Position numbers and translations under genes: made by a program
Notes under the pieces: generated by a model
The model's database searches: none
What the model was told of the DNA's origin: nothing
Seen by the model: the letters and a program-made list of their open reading frames with translations, nothing else
Shown: piece after piece, positions 32,491 through 40,257 of the stretch
How the letters are laid out: every line of letters starts with the position of its first letter
Numbering within the stretch: the first letter of the stretch is position 1
Assembly: GCA_035456465.1 (NCBI GenBank)
Contig: DATIDD010000062.1
Location: forward strand, 1-45,514
Origin: DATHTC01 sp035456465
GTDB lineage: Bacteria > Actinomycetota > Thermoleophilia > Gaiellales > Gaiellaceae
Direction: 5' to 3'
Length of the DNA: 45,514 nucleotides

Positions 32491-33075
32491 CTACTCGGCG
32501 CGCACGAGCCGGTAGAGGGTTCCGTCCCGCTCGACCGCCCATGCCGCTGCGACCCGCTCGAGGAACCGGCGCAGGTGCGGCCGGCCGGGATCGGCGAGCA
32601 GCACCTCCCGCCCGAGCCGCGGGAGCAGGTCGACCAGCAGATCGCCGTTGCGGGCCTCGTAGAGCACGTCGGCGGCGAGGACGAGGTCCCACGGCGCGCC
32701 GGCGAGCTCGCGCGCCGGCCTCGACCAGGACGAGACGCCGGCCTCGAGGCGCGCGCCGTTCCGCTCGGCGTTCCGCCGCAGGAGCTCGACGGCGTCGGGC
32801 GACCAGTCGGTCGCGAGCACGTCCGCGCCGCTCAGCGCGGCCGCGAGCGCCGGCACGCCGAGGCCGCAGCCGAGCTCCAGCACGCGCAGCCCCGCGACGC
32901 CCCGCGTGCGCACCGCCCGTGCGAGGGCGACGCCGCTCGGCCACAGCTCGGCCCAGTACGGGAGGAACTCCTCGTGCTCGAACGCCTCCTCGTCGAGCAG
33001 CGCCTCGGCGTCGGGCGGCCGCAGCAGCCGCAGCTCGAGCCCGTCGACCTCCACCGGCTCCTCGACGAGCTCCAC
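32491..33075 (-). CDS. Class I SAM-dependent methyltransferase (METTL/ETFB-lysine type)
   Basis: A 194-residue methyltransferase: SAM motif I VLELGCGLGVPALAAALSG, the acidic loop VLATDWSPDAVELL, motif II AGAPWDLVLAADVLYEA, and the motif just before the fold, FLPYWAELWPSGVALARAV, which marks the lysine-methyltransferase-like (METTL20/NNMT) group. The D-x-x-Y (DVLY) active-site signature is present. It could methylate a protein lysine, for example on an electron-transfer flavoprotein, but no such partner is adjacent. I placed the start at GTG 33075 because upstream codons leave the family; a few residues shorter is possible, and the ribosome binding site is weak. Confidence 0.78.
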   Translation of the reverse strand: MELVEEPVEVDGLELRLLRPPDAEALLDEEAFEHEEFLPYWAELWPSGVALARAVRTRGVAGLRVLELGCGLGVPALAAALSGADVLATDWSPDAVELLRRNAERNGARLEAGVSSWSRPARELAGAPWDLVLAADVLYEARNGDLLVDLLPRLGREVLLADPGRPHLRRFLERVAAAWAVERDGTLYRLVRAE

Positions 33076-33142
33076 GACGGATGTGTAACGCGCGGCGGCC
33101 GTCCGAGTCTTCCCCTGGGACAGCGAACGGAGGAGGATCCCG

Positions 33143-34126
33143 ATGGTGTACGTGCAGGCAAACGACGCGGTGCGGAACGAGGTGGTCGCCTTCCGGCCGG
33201 GCGAGGACGGGCGGCTCGAGCGCCTCGAGGCGGTCGCGACCGGCGGCCGCGGCACGGGCGCCCCGCACCTGCCCTCGCAGGGCTCGGTCGTGCTGGCGGG
33301 CGCGCGGCTGCTCGTCGCCAACGCGGGCAGCGGCGACGTGTCGCTCCTCGCGGTCGAGGAGGACGGGCTCCGGCTGCTCGACGTCGCGCCGGCGGGCGAC
33401 CGGCCCACGAGCGTCGCCGTGCACGGGACGCTCGCGTACGTGCTCGCGAACGGCGACGCCTCCGTCTCGGGGTTCCGGTTCGGCGACGCGCTCGAGCCGC
33501 TCGAGGGCTCGCGGCGCGCGCTCTCCCGCCCGGACGCCGACCCGGCGCAGGCCTCGTTCTCGCCCGACGGCCGGACGCTCGTGGTCACGGAGCGGGGCAG
33601 CGACGCGATCACGCTCTTCGCCGTCGGCGACGACGGGCTCCTCGACGCCGGCCGCACGGTCGCCTCCGCCGGGGCGACGCCGTACGGGTTCGCGTTCGCC
33701 GCCGACACGCTCGTCGTCACGGAGGCCTTCGGCGGCGAGATCGGCCGCGCCGCCGCCTCCTCCTACCGCGGCGGGGAGCCGGTGACGGCGTCGCTCGGGA
33801 GCGGACGGAGCGAGGTCTGCTGGGCCGTGGCCTCGCCCGACGGTCGCTTCGTCTGGGTGACGAACTTCGGCGACAACACGATCTCGACGTACGCCGTCCG
33901 CGGCGACGGCGGCCTGGAGCTCCGGACCGCGGTCGCGGGCGAGACCCACGCGGGCGTGAAGGGCCTCCGTGACGAGGCGCTCTCGGGCGACGGCCGGTTC
34001 CTCTACGCGCTCGACGCCGACGCGCGCGAGGTCGCCGCGTGGGCGGTGGGCGGCGACGGGACGCTCGTCCCGCTCGGCGCCGTCGACGGGCTGCCGGCGA
34101 CGGCGGCCGGGCTGGCCGCGGCATGA
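33143..34126 (+). CDS. Lactonase-family seven-bladed beta-propeller protein
   Basis: A 327-residue cytosolic beta-propeller of the lactonase (Pgl-like, PF10282-type) family: YVQANDAVRNEVVAF, repeated blades with ARLLVANAGSGDVSLLAV, ASFSPDGRTLVVTERGSD, GFAFAADTLVVTEAFGG and AVASPDGRFVWVTNFGDNTI. Homologues include 6-phosphogluconolactonase and many proteins of unknown substrate. There is no signal peptide. A strong site GGAGGAGG precedes the ATG. The stop overlaps the ATG of the molybdenum oxidoreductase gene, so it heads a four-gene operon. True lactonase activity is not shown. Confidence 0.82.
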   Translation: MVYVQANDAVRNEVVAFRPGEDGRLERLEAVATGGRGTGAPHLPSQGSVVLAGARLLVANAGSGDVSLLAVEEDGLRLLDVAPAGDRPTSVAVHGTLAYVLANGDASVSGFRFGDALEPLEGSRRALSRPDADPAQASFSPDGRTLVVTERGSDAITLFAVGDDGLLDAGRTVASAGATPYGFAFAADTLVVTEAFGGEIGRAAASSYRGGEPVTASLGSGRSEVCWAVASPDGRFVWVTNFGDNTISTYAVRGDGGLELRTAVAGETHAGVKGLRDEALSGDGRFLYALDADAREVAAWAVGGDGTLVPLGAVDGLPATAAGLAAA

Positions 34127-34725
34127 GCGTCTCGAGGGGATTCACCGGCCGCAGGCGGGGCGAGGGCGCGTCCGGCCGCGTCCCGCCGGGCCAATACGTG
34201 ACGGACGACTTCCCCGTCCTCTCGGCCGGGCCGACGCCGCGGGCGCCGCTGTCGGAGTGGGCGTTCTCCGTCGTGGGGGAGCTCGACGAGCCCCGGCACT
34301 GGACGTGGGAGGAGTTCCGGGCGCTCCCCTCCGAGCAGGTCACCTGCGACATCCACTGCGTCACGCGCTGGTCGAAGCTCGACACCGTCTGGGAGGGCGT
34401 GTCCGTGGACACGCTCCTCGATGGCGTCGAGACGGAGGCCGAGTACGTGCTCGCGTTCTCGGACGGGGGGTACACGACGAACCTGCCGCTGGAGGACGTC
34501 ACCGGCGGCCGCGCCTGGGTCGTGTGGGGCTACGACGGCGAGCCGCTCGAGCCCGAGCACGGCGGCCCTGCCCGGCTGCTCGTCCCGCACCTCTACTTCT
34601 GGAAGAGCGCGAAGTGGGTGCGCGGGCTCGCGCTGCGGCTCGACGACGAGCGGGGGTTCTGGGAGCGCTACGGCTATCACGACTACGGCGACCCGTGGCG
34701 GGAGCAGCGGTACTCGGGCGACTGA
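34123..34725 (+). CDS. Cytosolic sulfite oxidase-like Moco oxidoreductase (YedY/MsrP-fold)
   Basis: A 200-residue molybdopterin oxidoreductase of the sulfite-oxidase fold: GQYVTDDFPVLSAGPTP, SEWAFSVVGELDEPRHWTWE, the Mo-ligand Cys79 in CDIHCVTRWSKLDTVWEGV, and LVPHLYFWKSAKWVRGLAL. Unlike MsrP it has no Tat signal, so it works in the cytoplasm. The ATG overlaps the lactonase stop. The next gene encodes a ferredoxin-reductase-type flavoprotein, the probable electron partner. The substrate is unknown. Confidence 0.86.
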   Translation: MSVSRGFTGRRRGEGASGRVPPGQYVTDDFPVLSAGPTPRAPLSEWAFSVVGELDEPRHWTWEEFRALPSEQVTCDIHCVTRWSKLDTVWEGVSVDTLLDGVETEAEYVLAFSDGGYTTNLPLEDVTGGRAWVVWGYDGEPLEPEHGGPARLLVPHLYFWKSAKWVRGLALRLDDERGFWERYGYHDYGDPWREQRYSGD

Positions 34726-35432
34726 CATGGCTCCCGGCGGCCGTCGCCGACGCGCGCCCGGAGACGCCGCACGTGCGGACGCTCGTGCTCGACGTCCCCG
34801 ACTGGCCCGGGCACCTCGCCGGGCAGCACGTGGACGTGCGGCTGACCGCCGAGGACGGCTACACGGCGGAGCGCTCGTACTCGCTCGCCTCGCCGCCGGA
34901 GGACGGCCGCGTCGTCCTCGGCGTCGAGCGGATCGAGGACGGCGAGGTCTCGCCGTACCTCGTCGACGAGGCGCTTCCGGGCGACCGGCTCGAGGTGCGG
35001 GGGCCGGTCGGCCGCTACTTCGTGTGGGAGTCGGAGCTGGGCGGGCCGGTGCTGCTCGTCGGCGGCGGCTCGGGGATCGTCCCGCTCGCGGCGATCCTCC
35101 GGCATCGGCTGCGCTCCGGCAGCGACGCGCCGGTCCGGCTGCTGGCGTCGTGGCGGACCCCGGCGGACGTCGTCTATCGCGGCGAGCTCGACAGCGTCGC
35201 GGCGGAGGAGGGGATCGACGTGGTGCACACGTTCACGCGGGCGGCGCCGCCGGGGTGGAGCGGGTACGCGCGGCGGATCGACGAGGGGATGCTGCGCGAG
35301 GTCGCCTGGCCGGCGGCCTCACGGCCGCAGGTCTACGTCTGCGGGCCGACCGGCCTCGTCGAGGCGGCGGCGGCGGCGCTCGTCTCGCTCGGGCACGACC
35401 CCGCGCAGGTGCGGACGGAGCGGTTCGGATGA
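34722..35432 (+). CDS. Ferredoxin reductase-type FAD/NAD(P)H oxidoreductase, probable CTG start
   Basis: A 236-residue flavoprotein: FAD motif ERSYSLASPPE, NAD(P) motif LLVGGGSGIVPLAAIL, and the C-terminal VYVCGPTGLVEAAAAAL. There is no 2Fe-2S domain, so it should pass electrons directly or through a carrier to the Moco protein encoded upstream. Start: from memory, relatives begin MTW plus about ten residues before ETPRVRTLVLDVP; here the matching codons are CTG-ACA-TGG at 34722, with CTG overlapping the previous TGA (CTGA) in the style of the neighbouring ATGA overlaps. The only nearby upstream standard start is GTG at 34695, which would overlap the previous gene by 31 bp. No clear ribosome binding site is seen for either. 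Confidence 0.82.
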   Translation: MTWLPAAVADARPETPHVRTLVLDVPDWPGHLAGQHVDVRLTAEDGYTAERSYSLASPPEDGRVVLGVERIEDGEVSPYLVDEALPGDRLEVRGPVGRYFVWESELGGPVLLVGGGSGIVPLAAILRHRLRSGSDAPVRLLASWRTPADVVYRGELDSVAAEEGIDVVHTFTRAAPPGWSGYARRIDEGMLREVAWPAASRPQVYVCGPTGLVEAAAAALVSLGHDPAQVRTERFG

Positions 35433-35713
35433 ACGCGCTCGACGGCAACGCCATGGCCGGCATCCTCGCCGAGGCGCTCGGCTCAGACGTCTCCGGCTCG
35501 GGCTCGTGCTGCGCCGACTGCGGCGCGACCGCGGCCGTCGGCGCCCAGCGCGCGTGGCTGAGCGAGGCGGGCGCCGTCCTCCGCTGCCACGCCTGCGACG
35601 CGGTGCTCCTCGTCGTCGTGTCGGTCCGCGGCGGCGTTCGCGTCTCGTTCGACCGGCTCGCCTGGCTCGCGGTCGCCGCGCCCGCGGCGCGCGAGAGCCT
35701 CGCGTCCGAGTAG
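35429..35713 (+). CDS. DUF6510 family zinc-ribbon-like protein
   Basis: A 94-residue protein: MNALDGNAMAGILAEALGSD at the N-terminus, then a Cys4 zinc-ribbon-like pair, SCCADCGATAAVG and LRCHACDAVLL, and a hydrophobic C-terminus. It matches the DUF6510 family, which I know mainly from this same neighbourhood with sulfite-oxidase-like and ferredoxin-reductase-like genes in actinobacteria. The ATG overlaps the reductase stop. It may be a small subunit or assembly factor of that pair; no function is established. Confidence 0.82.
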   Translation: MNALDGNAMAGILAEALGSDVSGSGSCCADCGATAAVGAQRAWLSEAGAVLRCHACDAVLLVVVSVRGGVRVSFDRLAWLAVAAPAARESLASE

Positions 35714-35717
35714 CCAC

Positions 35718-35834
35718 GTAACCGTCTGTTACTTCCACCTCCCGTACGCGGGGCCCGAGCTGCGGCCCCGCGTGAGCGTGGCGGGAATCCCGGTGCGAGT
35801 GACCCCGTGAGAGGACCATGTGACAGTCTGTTGC
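35718..35834. repeat. Palindromic doublet, GTAAC type
   Basis: GTAACCG-T-CTGTTAC (35718-35732) and GTGACAG-T-CTGTTGC (35820-35834), same orientation, start to start 102 bp, both followed by TT. They belong with the copy at 22983. The pair lies in the 229-bp space after the DUF6510 stop, where the next gene is convergent, so no promoter would be expected here. This argues for a dispersed repeat rather than an operator. A long hairpin lies between them. Nothing else is seen in the rest of this intergenic stretch. Confidence 0.6.
35746..35773 (+). terminator. Terminator-like hairpin between convergent operons
   Basis: ACGCGGGGCC and GGCCCCGCGT form a perfect 10-bp stem with an 8-nt loop, 32 bp after the stop of the DUF6510 gene. 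Being symmetric it could end transcripts from both the plus-strand Moco operon and the minus-strand lyase operon. No T-tract. Confidence 0.5.
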
Positions 35835-35942
35835 TTCGTCGGTTCGAAGCCGTATGAGCACGAGCGCTGCTCGACGTCTTCTGCGCGCTCGCGGGGGCCG
35901 GCGGCACTTGCGGGGCGCGCGCCGTCGCCGCGTGCAACGAAT

Positions 35943-37328
35943 TCAGACGGTGAGCGCCGGCTCCGGCTGGAGGAACGGCGCCAGCGGCTCGAACCGCGCC
36001 TGGAAGAAGCGCAGCTCCTCGGGCGCGTAGGTCAGCCGTAGCCCCGGGATCTCCTCGGCCCGTGGCAGCAGCCCCGCGACCACCTCGGCGACGTAGGCCA
36101 GGTGCTCGGCGGTGTAGACGCGCCGGGGGAGCGTCAGCCGCACGAGCTCGAGGCCGTCGTAGGGCTCGTCCCCGTGCTGCCCCGAGACGATGCCGCGCTC
36201 CATCGCGCGGACGCCGCCCTCGAGGTAGATCGCCGCGGCGAGCGCCTGCGCGGGGAAGTCCGTCTGCGGGAGATGCGGGAGGAAGCGCTTCGCGTCGACG
36301 AACACGGCGTGCGCACCCACGGGCACGACGATCGGCACGCCGGCCCGCTCGAGGAGACGGCCGAGGTAGCGCGACTGCTCGACGTAGTGGCGCACGTAGG
36401 CCTCGTCCGCCGACTCCCGGATCCCCTGCGCGAGCGCCTCCATGTCGTGCCCGGCGATCCCGCCGTAGTGCGGGAACCCCTCGTAGAGCACCAGGAGCTC
36501 CTTCGCGCGGCGGGCGAGGTCGTCGCCGTTCAGGGCGAGCACGCCGCCGATCGGGACGAAGTGATCCTTCTTCGACGAGAACACCGCACCGTCGGCCAGT
36601 GCCGCGAGCTCCCCGATCACCGACGCGAGCGGGCGGTCGGCGTAGGCCGGCTCGCGCTCCTTCACGAACAGCGCGTTCTCGGCGAGGCGCGTGGCGTCGA
36701 GGACGAACGGCACCTCGTGCTCCCGGCACAGCGCCGAGACGGCCTGGACGTTCTCGGTCGAGAACGGCTGGCCGCCGGCCATGTTCAGGCACGCCTCCTG
36801 CCGGACGAACGCGACGCGCTCGCGGTCGCGCTCGAGGATCCGCGCCAGCTTGGCGAGGTCGATGTTGCCCTTGAACGGGTGGAGCGAGCTCGGGTCCGAC
36901 GCCTCGGGGATCGAGACGTCCACCCAGATCCCGCCGAGCAGCTCCGCGTGGGCCCGGGAGGTGGTGAAGTAGAGGTTCGAGGGGACGAGCTCGCCCGGGC
37001 CGACGAGGACGCGGGACAGGAGGTGCTCGGCGCCGCGCCCCTGGTGGGTCGGGATCACGTGCCGGTAGCCGTACAGCTCGCGCACGGCCGCCTCCAGGCG
37101 GAAGAAGCTGCGCGAGCCGGCGTAGGCCTCGTCGCCGAGCTCCATCGCCGCGCGCTGCTCCTGCGACAGCGCCGACGTGCCGCTGTCGGTGAGCAGGTCG
37201 ACGAAGACGTCCTCGGAGCGGAGCCCGAACGTGTTCCACCCGGCCTCCTCGAGCGCCGCGCGCCGGCGCTCCGGCGGGATGAGCCGGATCGGCTCGACGA
37301 CCTTGATCTTGTAGGGCGGGACCGGCAT
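35943..37328 (-). CDS. tpl: Tyrosine phenol-lyase-like PLP beta-eliminating lyase
   Basis: A 461-residue PLP enzyme of the tryptophanase/tyrosine phenol-lyase family, full length. Schiff-base Lys is Lys254 in FSSKKDHFVPIGG. Residues that split the two enzymes favour tyrosine phenol-lyase: FTTS at 121-124 (Phe-Thr as in TPL, where tryptophanase has Phe-Asp), GGVRAMERGI with Arg378 (TPL Arg381, which binds the phenol oxygen; tryptophanase has Ile) and LRFF at 439-442 (TPL Phe; tryptophanase His). Expected reaction: L-tyrosine to phenol, pyruvate and ammonia. It is the last gene of the operon, starting 1 bp after the porB stop, so its pyruvate could feed the oxidoreductase encoded upstream. The assignment rests on remembered family sequences, so a related beta-lyase activity remains possible. 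Confidence 0.83.
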   Translation of the reverse strand: MPVPPYKIKVVEPIRLIPPERRRAALEEAGWNTFGLRSEDVFVDLLTDSGTSALSQEQRAAMELGDEAYAGSRSFFRLEAAVRELYGYRHVIPTHQGRGAEHLLSRVLVGPGELVPSNLYFTTSRAHAELLGGIWVDVSIPEASDPSSLHPFKGNIDLAKLARILERDRERVAFVRQEACLNMAGGQPFSTENVQAVSALCREHEVPFVLDATRLAENALFVKEREPAYADRPLASVIGELAALADGAVFSSKKDHFVPIGGVLALNGDDLARRAKELLVLYEGFPHYGGIAGHDMEALAQGIRESADEAYVRHYVEQSRYLGRLLERAGVPIVVPVGAHAVFVDAKRFLPHLPQTDFPAQALAAAIYLEGGVRAMERGIVSGQHGDEPYDGLELVRLTLPRRVYTAEHLAYVAEVVAGLLPRAEEIPGLRLTYAPEELRFFQARFEPLAPFLQPEPALTV

Positions 37329-37329
37329 C

Positions 37330-38274
37330 TCAGGCGGCGGCCAGCGGGAGCGCCGCCCGCTCGGCGAGCGCGTCCCAGTCGGCGTCCACTCGGCGCTGGA
37401 TCTCGACCAGCAGATGCTCGTTCCCCGGCCGGAACAGGTGCGCGAACCGCTTCTGCGGCCGCAGCCAGTCCTCGACCGGCACCGGCGGCTCCGGGACGTA
37501 CGTGAGCCGGTAGTCGCCGCCGACCACCTCGTACAGCGGCCAGAACCGGCTCTCGACCGCGAGCCGGAGCACGCGCTGCGCGAGCCGCGGCTCGTGGCCC
37601 CAGCCGAGGGGGCAGTCGGTGAGCACGTTGAGGAAGCTCGGGCCGTCGACGGCGGCGGCGCGCGCCGCCTTCGCCGAGAGGTCGTGCCAGTGCGAGCCGG
37701 CCGCCTGCGCGACGTACGGGACGTGGTGGGCGACGGCGATCGCCGTCAGGTCCTTCCGCTGCTGCGCCTTGCCGAAGCTCTCCAGGCCGGCGGGGCTCGT
37801 CGTCGTCGAGGCACCGAGCGGGGTCGCCCCGGAGCGCTGGATGCCGGTGTTCATGTACGCCTCGTTGTCGTAGCAGACGAACAGGAAGCGGTGGCCGCGC
37901 TCGAGCGCGCCGGACAGCGCCTGCAGGCCGATGTCGTACGTGCCGCCGTCGCCGGCGAACGCGACGAAGGTGACGTCCTCCGTGAGCTCGCCTCGCCGCT
38001 TGAGCGCGCGATAGGCGGCCTCGACGCCGCTTGCGACCGCGGCCGCGTTCTCGAACGCGACGTGGATCCACGGGAGGTTCCAGGCGCTCGTCGGGTAGCG
38101 GGTCGTCGCGACCTCGAGGCAGCCGGTGGCGTTGATCACCACGACGGGGGTCGGGATCGAGTCGACGATCGTGCGGACGACGAGCGGGATCCCGCAGCCC
38201 TGGCACAGCGAGTGGCCGCCCGCGAGCGGCGGCACACCGGCCTCGTTGCGGACGAGCTGCTTCAGGCGCGGCAT
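37330..38274 (-). CDS. porB: 2-oxoacid:ferredoxin oxidoreductase, beta (TPP) subunit
   Basis: A 314-residue subunit binding thiamine diphosphate and a 4Fe-4S cluster. Cys ligands are in GGHSLCQGCGIPL and NATGCLEVATTRYP, with a further Cys late (TDCPLGWGHEP); the diphosphate motif is FAGDGGTYDIG, followed by CYDNEAYMNTGIQRSGATPLG. This matches pyruvate-type PorB. Its ATG at 38274 shares one base with the porA stop (TGATG). Order gamma-delta-alpha-beta is that of four-subunit pyruvate:ferredoxin oxidoreductases. Pyruvate is the likely substrate given the lyase downstream; another 2-oxoacid is possible. Confidence 0.9.
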   Translation of the reverse strand: MPRLKQLVRNEAGVPPLAGGHSLCQGCGIPLVVRTIVDSIPTPVVVINATGCLEVATTRYPTSAWNLPWIHVAFENAAAVASGVEAAYRALKRRGELTEDVTFVAFAGDGGTYDIGLQALSGALERGHRFLFVCYDNEAYMNTGIQRSGATPLGASTTTSPAGLESFGKAQQRKDLTAIAVAHHVPYVAQAAGSHWHDLSAKAARAAAVDGPSFLNVLTDCPLGWGHEPRLAQRVLRLAVESRFWPLYEVVGGDYRLTYVPEPPVPVEDWLRPQKRFAHLFRPGNEHLLVEIQRRVDADWDALAERAALPLAAA

Positions 38275-39446
38275 CAGGCGCTCCTGACTCCGAGGTAGCG
38301 CGTGCGGGCGTCGCCCGGCCGCGCGAGGTCGACGTACAGCTCCTCGAGCTCGCTGGGGACGAGGTCGCGTCCGCCCAGCCCGTAGACGCCGCTGCGAAGG
38401 TCGACGTCGGTGCCGTACAGGGCGGCGGCCACCTCCGAATAGAGCGGCGGCGGGGCGCCGGGGGAGTCGGCGCGGTCGAGCACGAGGGCCGTGCGGACGT
38501 GGCCGAGCGCGCGGCGCAGGTGGCTCGCCGGGAAAGGGCGGAACGAGCGGAGCTCCAGCAGCCCGACGCGCTCGCCTCGCTCGCGGAGCGTGTCGACGGC
38601 GTCCTTGGCCGTGCCGGCGGTGGAGCCCAGGAGCACGAGCGCGCGCTGCGCGTCCTCGAGCCGGTACGCCTCCACCGGCTGGTAGCGGCGGCCGGTCAGC
38701 GTCGCGAGCTCGTCGGCCGCGGACTCGATCGCGTCGAGCGCCGCCACCTGCGCGGCGGCGAGCGCGCGCCGCAGCTCGAAGTAGTAGTCGGGCATCGCGA
38801 ACGGCCCCTGCGAGGTGGGGTGCGCCAGGTCGAGCAGCGGGAACGGGACGCGGTACTCGCCGACGAACCGGCGCGCCTCCTCGTCCGGGAGCAGCTCGAC
38901 CGCCTCCGCGCCGTGCGTGATCGTGAACCCGTCCATGCAGACGAGCACGGGGAGGAGCACGTCGGCGCGCTCGGCGACCCGCGGCGCGAGCAGCATCGCG
39001 TCGTAGGCCTCCTGCGCGTTCTCGACGAAGATCTGCACCACACCGGAGTCGCGCACGAGCATCGAGTCCGAGTGGTCGGCGTGGATGTTGATCGGCCCGG
39101 ACAGGGCGCGGTTCCCGACCGCCATCACGACCGGGGCGCGCATCGCCGCGGCGATGTAGACGATCTCGGCCATGTACGCGAGGCCCTGCGACGACGTCGC
39201 CGTCATCGTCCGCGCGCCGGCGAGCGCGGAGCCGACCGCGGCCGACATCGCGGAGTGCTCCGACTCGACGTTGATCATCTCGCCGTGCGCGCGCCCGTCG
39301 GCGACGAACGACGCGAACGTCTGGATGATCGGCGTCTGCGGCGTGATCGGGTAGATGGGGACGACGTCGGGGTCGATCTGCCGCATCGCGTGCGCGACGG
39401 CCTCGCCGCCGGTGAGCACGAGCCGCTCGGGCGCCGCGGCGGTCAT
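38274..39446 (-). CDS. porA: 2-oxoacid:ferredoxin oxidoreductase, alpha subunit
   Basis: A 390-residue alpha subunit. Seen: GGEAVAHAMRQIDPDVVPIY then PITPQTPI, VESEHSAMSAAVGSALAGAR, TATSSQGLAYMAEIVYIAAA, the CoA-region GNRALSGPINIHADHSDSM, and a C-terminal domain LLELRSFRPFPASHLRRAL. All fit PorA of the four-subunit pyruvate type rather than the two-subunit KorAB type, where gamma is fused to alpha. ATG at 39446 overlaps the porD stop (ATGA). Confidence 0.9.
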   Translation of the reverse strand: MTAAAPERLVLTGGEAVAHAMRQIDPDVVPIYPITPQTPIIQTFASFVADGRAHGEMINVESEHSAMSAAVGSALAGARTMTATSSQGLAYMAEIVYIAAAMRAPVVMAVGNRALSGPINIHADHSDSMLVRDSGVVQIFVENAQEAYDAMLLAPRVAERADVLLPVLVCMDGFTITHGAEAVELLPDEEARRFVGEYRVPFPLLDLAHPTSQGPFAMPDYYFELRRALAAAQVAALDAIESAADELATLTGRRYQPVEAYRLEDAQRALVLLGSTAGTAKDAVDTLRERGERVGLLELRSFRPFPASHLRRALGHVRTALVLDRADSPGAPPPLYSEVAAALYGTDVDLRSGVYGLGGRDLVPSELEELYVDLARPGDARTRYLGVRSA

Positions 39447-39733
39447 GCCGCCTGCTCCTCCGCGACCATCGTGATCGCGCCGGTCGGGCACATCTCGGCG
39501 CAGAGCTCGCAGCCCTTGCAGTGGTCGAGGTCGAAGCCCGCGAAGCGCTCGCCGTCGAGGACGATCGCCGAGTCCGGGCAGTAGAGCCAGCACAGCAGGC
39601 AGTCGATGCACCTGTCGAGCTCGACCTCGGGCTTGACGCCCGTGCGCCAGCCGCCGGTGCGCGGGCGCTCCGCCTCGCGGGCGAGCACGGCGCCGCCGGG
39701 AGGCAGCTCGCTCCAGCCCTTCAGGCCGCCCAT
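39443..39733 (-). CDS. porD: 2-oxoacid:ferredoxin oxidoreductase, delta (2x 4Fe-4S) subunit
   Basis: A 96-residue bacterial-ferredoxin-type subunit with two complete 4Fe-4S motifs, CIDCLLCWLYCPDSAI and CKGCELCAEMCPTGAI, and a family-typical lead (GWSELPPGGAVL). It relays electrons from the TPP/Fe-S core to ferredoxin. The ATG at 39733 has GGAGGAGCG just before it, inside the end of porG, which it overlaps by 13 bp. Confidence 0.9.
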   Translation of the reverse strand: MGGLKGWSELPPGGAVLAREAERPRTGGWRTGVKPEVELDRCIDCLLCWLYCPDSAIVLDGERFAGFDLDHCKGCELCAEMCPTGAITMVAEEQAA

Positions 39734-40257
39734 CGCTCCTCCTGCGCCGCCGCGAAGCCGCTGCGAACGGCTGCGAGCGTCTCCTCGCCGGCCTTCGCGC
39801 CGAGCACCTGGGTGACGGCGGCGAGCACGTCCGCGAGCGGAGGCACGCCCAGCGCGCCGGCGAGCGCGCCGGCGGCGAGCACGTTGACCACGCGCGGCGG
39901 GCCGGGCGCCACGCACACGACCCGTCCGCGGTGCCCGGTCGCGGCGGCGACCTCGGCCGGCGTCCGCTCCGTGATCGCGACGAGCAGCCCGTCCGCGGCG
40001 AGGCCGTCGACGACGTCGGCGCCCAGCAGCGACGGCTCGAGCACGACGACGGCGCCCGGCCGGTCGATCGCGCAGTGGCGGCGGATCGGCCGGTCGTCGA
40101 TGCGCGTGAACGCGCGCATCGGCGCCCCGCGGCGCTCGGGGCCGTACTCGGGGAACGCCTGGACGCTCCTCCCGGCGCTCAGCGCCGCGACCGCGAGCAC
40201 GTGCGAGCCCGTCTTCGCGCCCTGCCCGGCGCGGGCATGCCAGCGGATCTCGATCAC
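39721..40257 (-). CDS. porG: 2-oxoacid:ferredoxin oxidoreductase, gamma subunit
   Basis: A 178-residue gamma subunit: IEIRWHARAGQGAKTGSHVL, SVQAFPEYGPERRGAPMRAF, and VVVLEPSLLGADVVDGL are hallmark segments of PorG. GTG start at 40257 overlaps the stop of the upstream flavoprotein gene (GTGA). A stand-alone gamma gene confirms the four-subunit arrangement. Confidence 0.9.
   Translation of the reverse strand: MIEIRWHARAGQGAKTGSHVLAVAALSAGRSVQAFPEYGPERRGAPMRAFTRIDDRPIRRHCAIDRPGAVVVLEPSLLGADVVDGLAADGLLVAITERTPAEVAAATGHRGRVVCVAPGPPRVVNVLAAGALAGALGVPPLADVLAAVTQVLGAKAGEETLAAVRSGFAAAQEERWAA

Noticed and set aside
35836..35855. GGTTCGAAGCC, resembling a tRNA T-arm
   Set aside because: No matching acceptor, D or anticodon arms can be drawn around it.
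35838..36041. Plus-strand short ORF starting within the GTGACAG palindrome (35820)
   Set aside because: Its sequence is the antisense shadow of the lyase C-terminus and begins in a repeat; no family or ribosome binding site.
36102..37505. 467-codon plus-strand frame opposite the lyase
   Set aside because: Shadow frame with no domain; the minus strand carries a full-length PLP enzyme with intact active-site residues.
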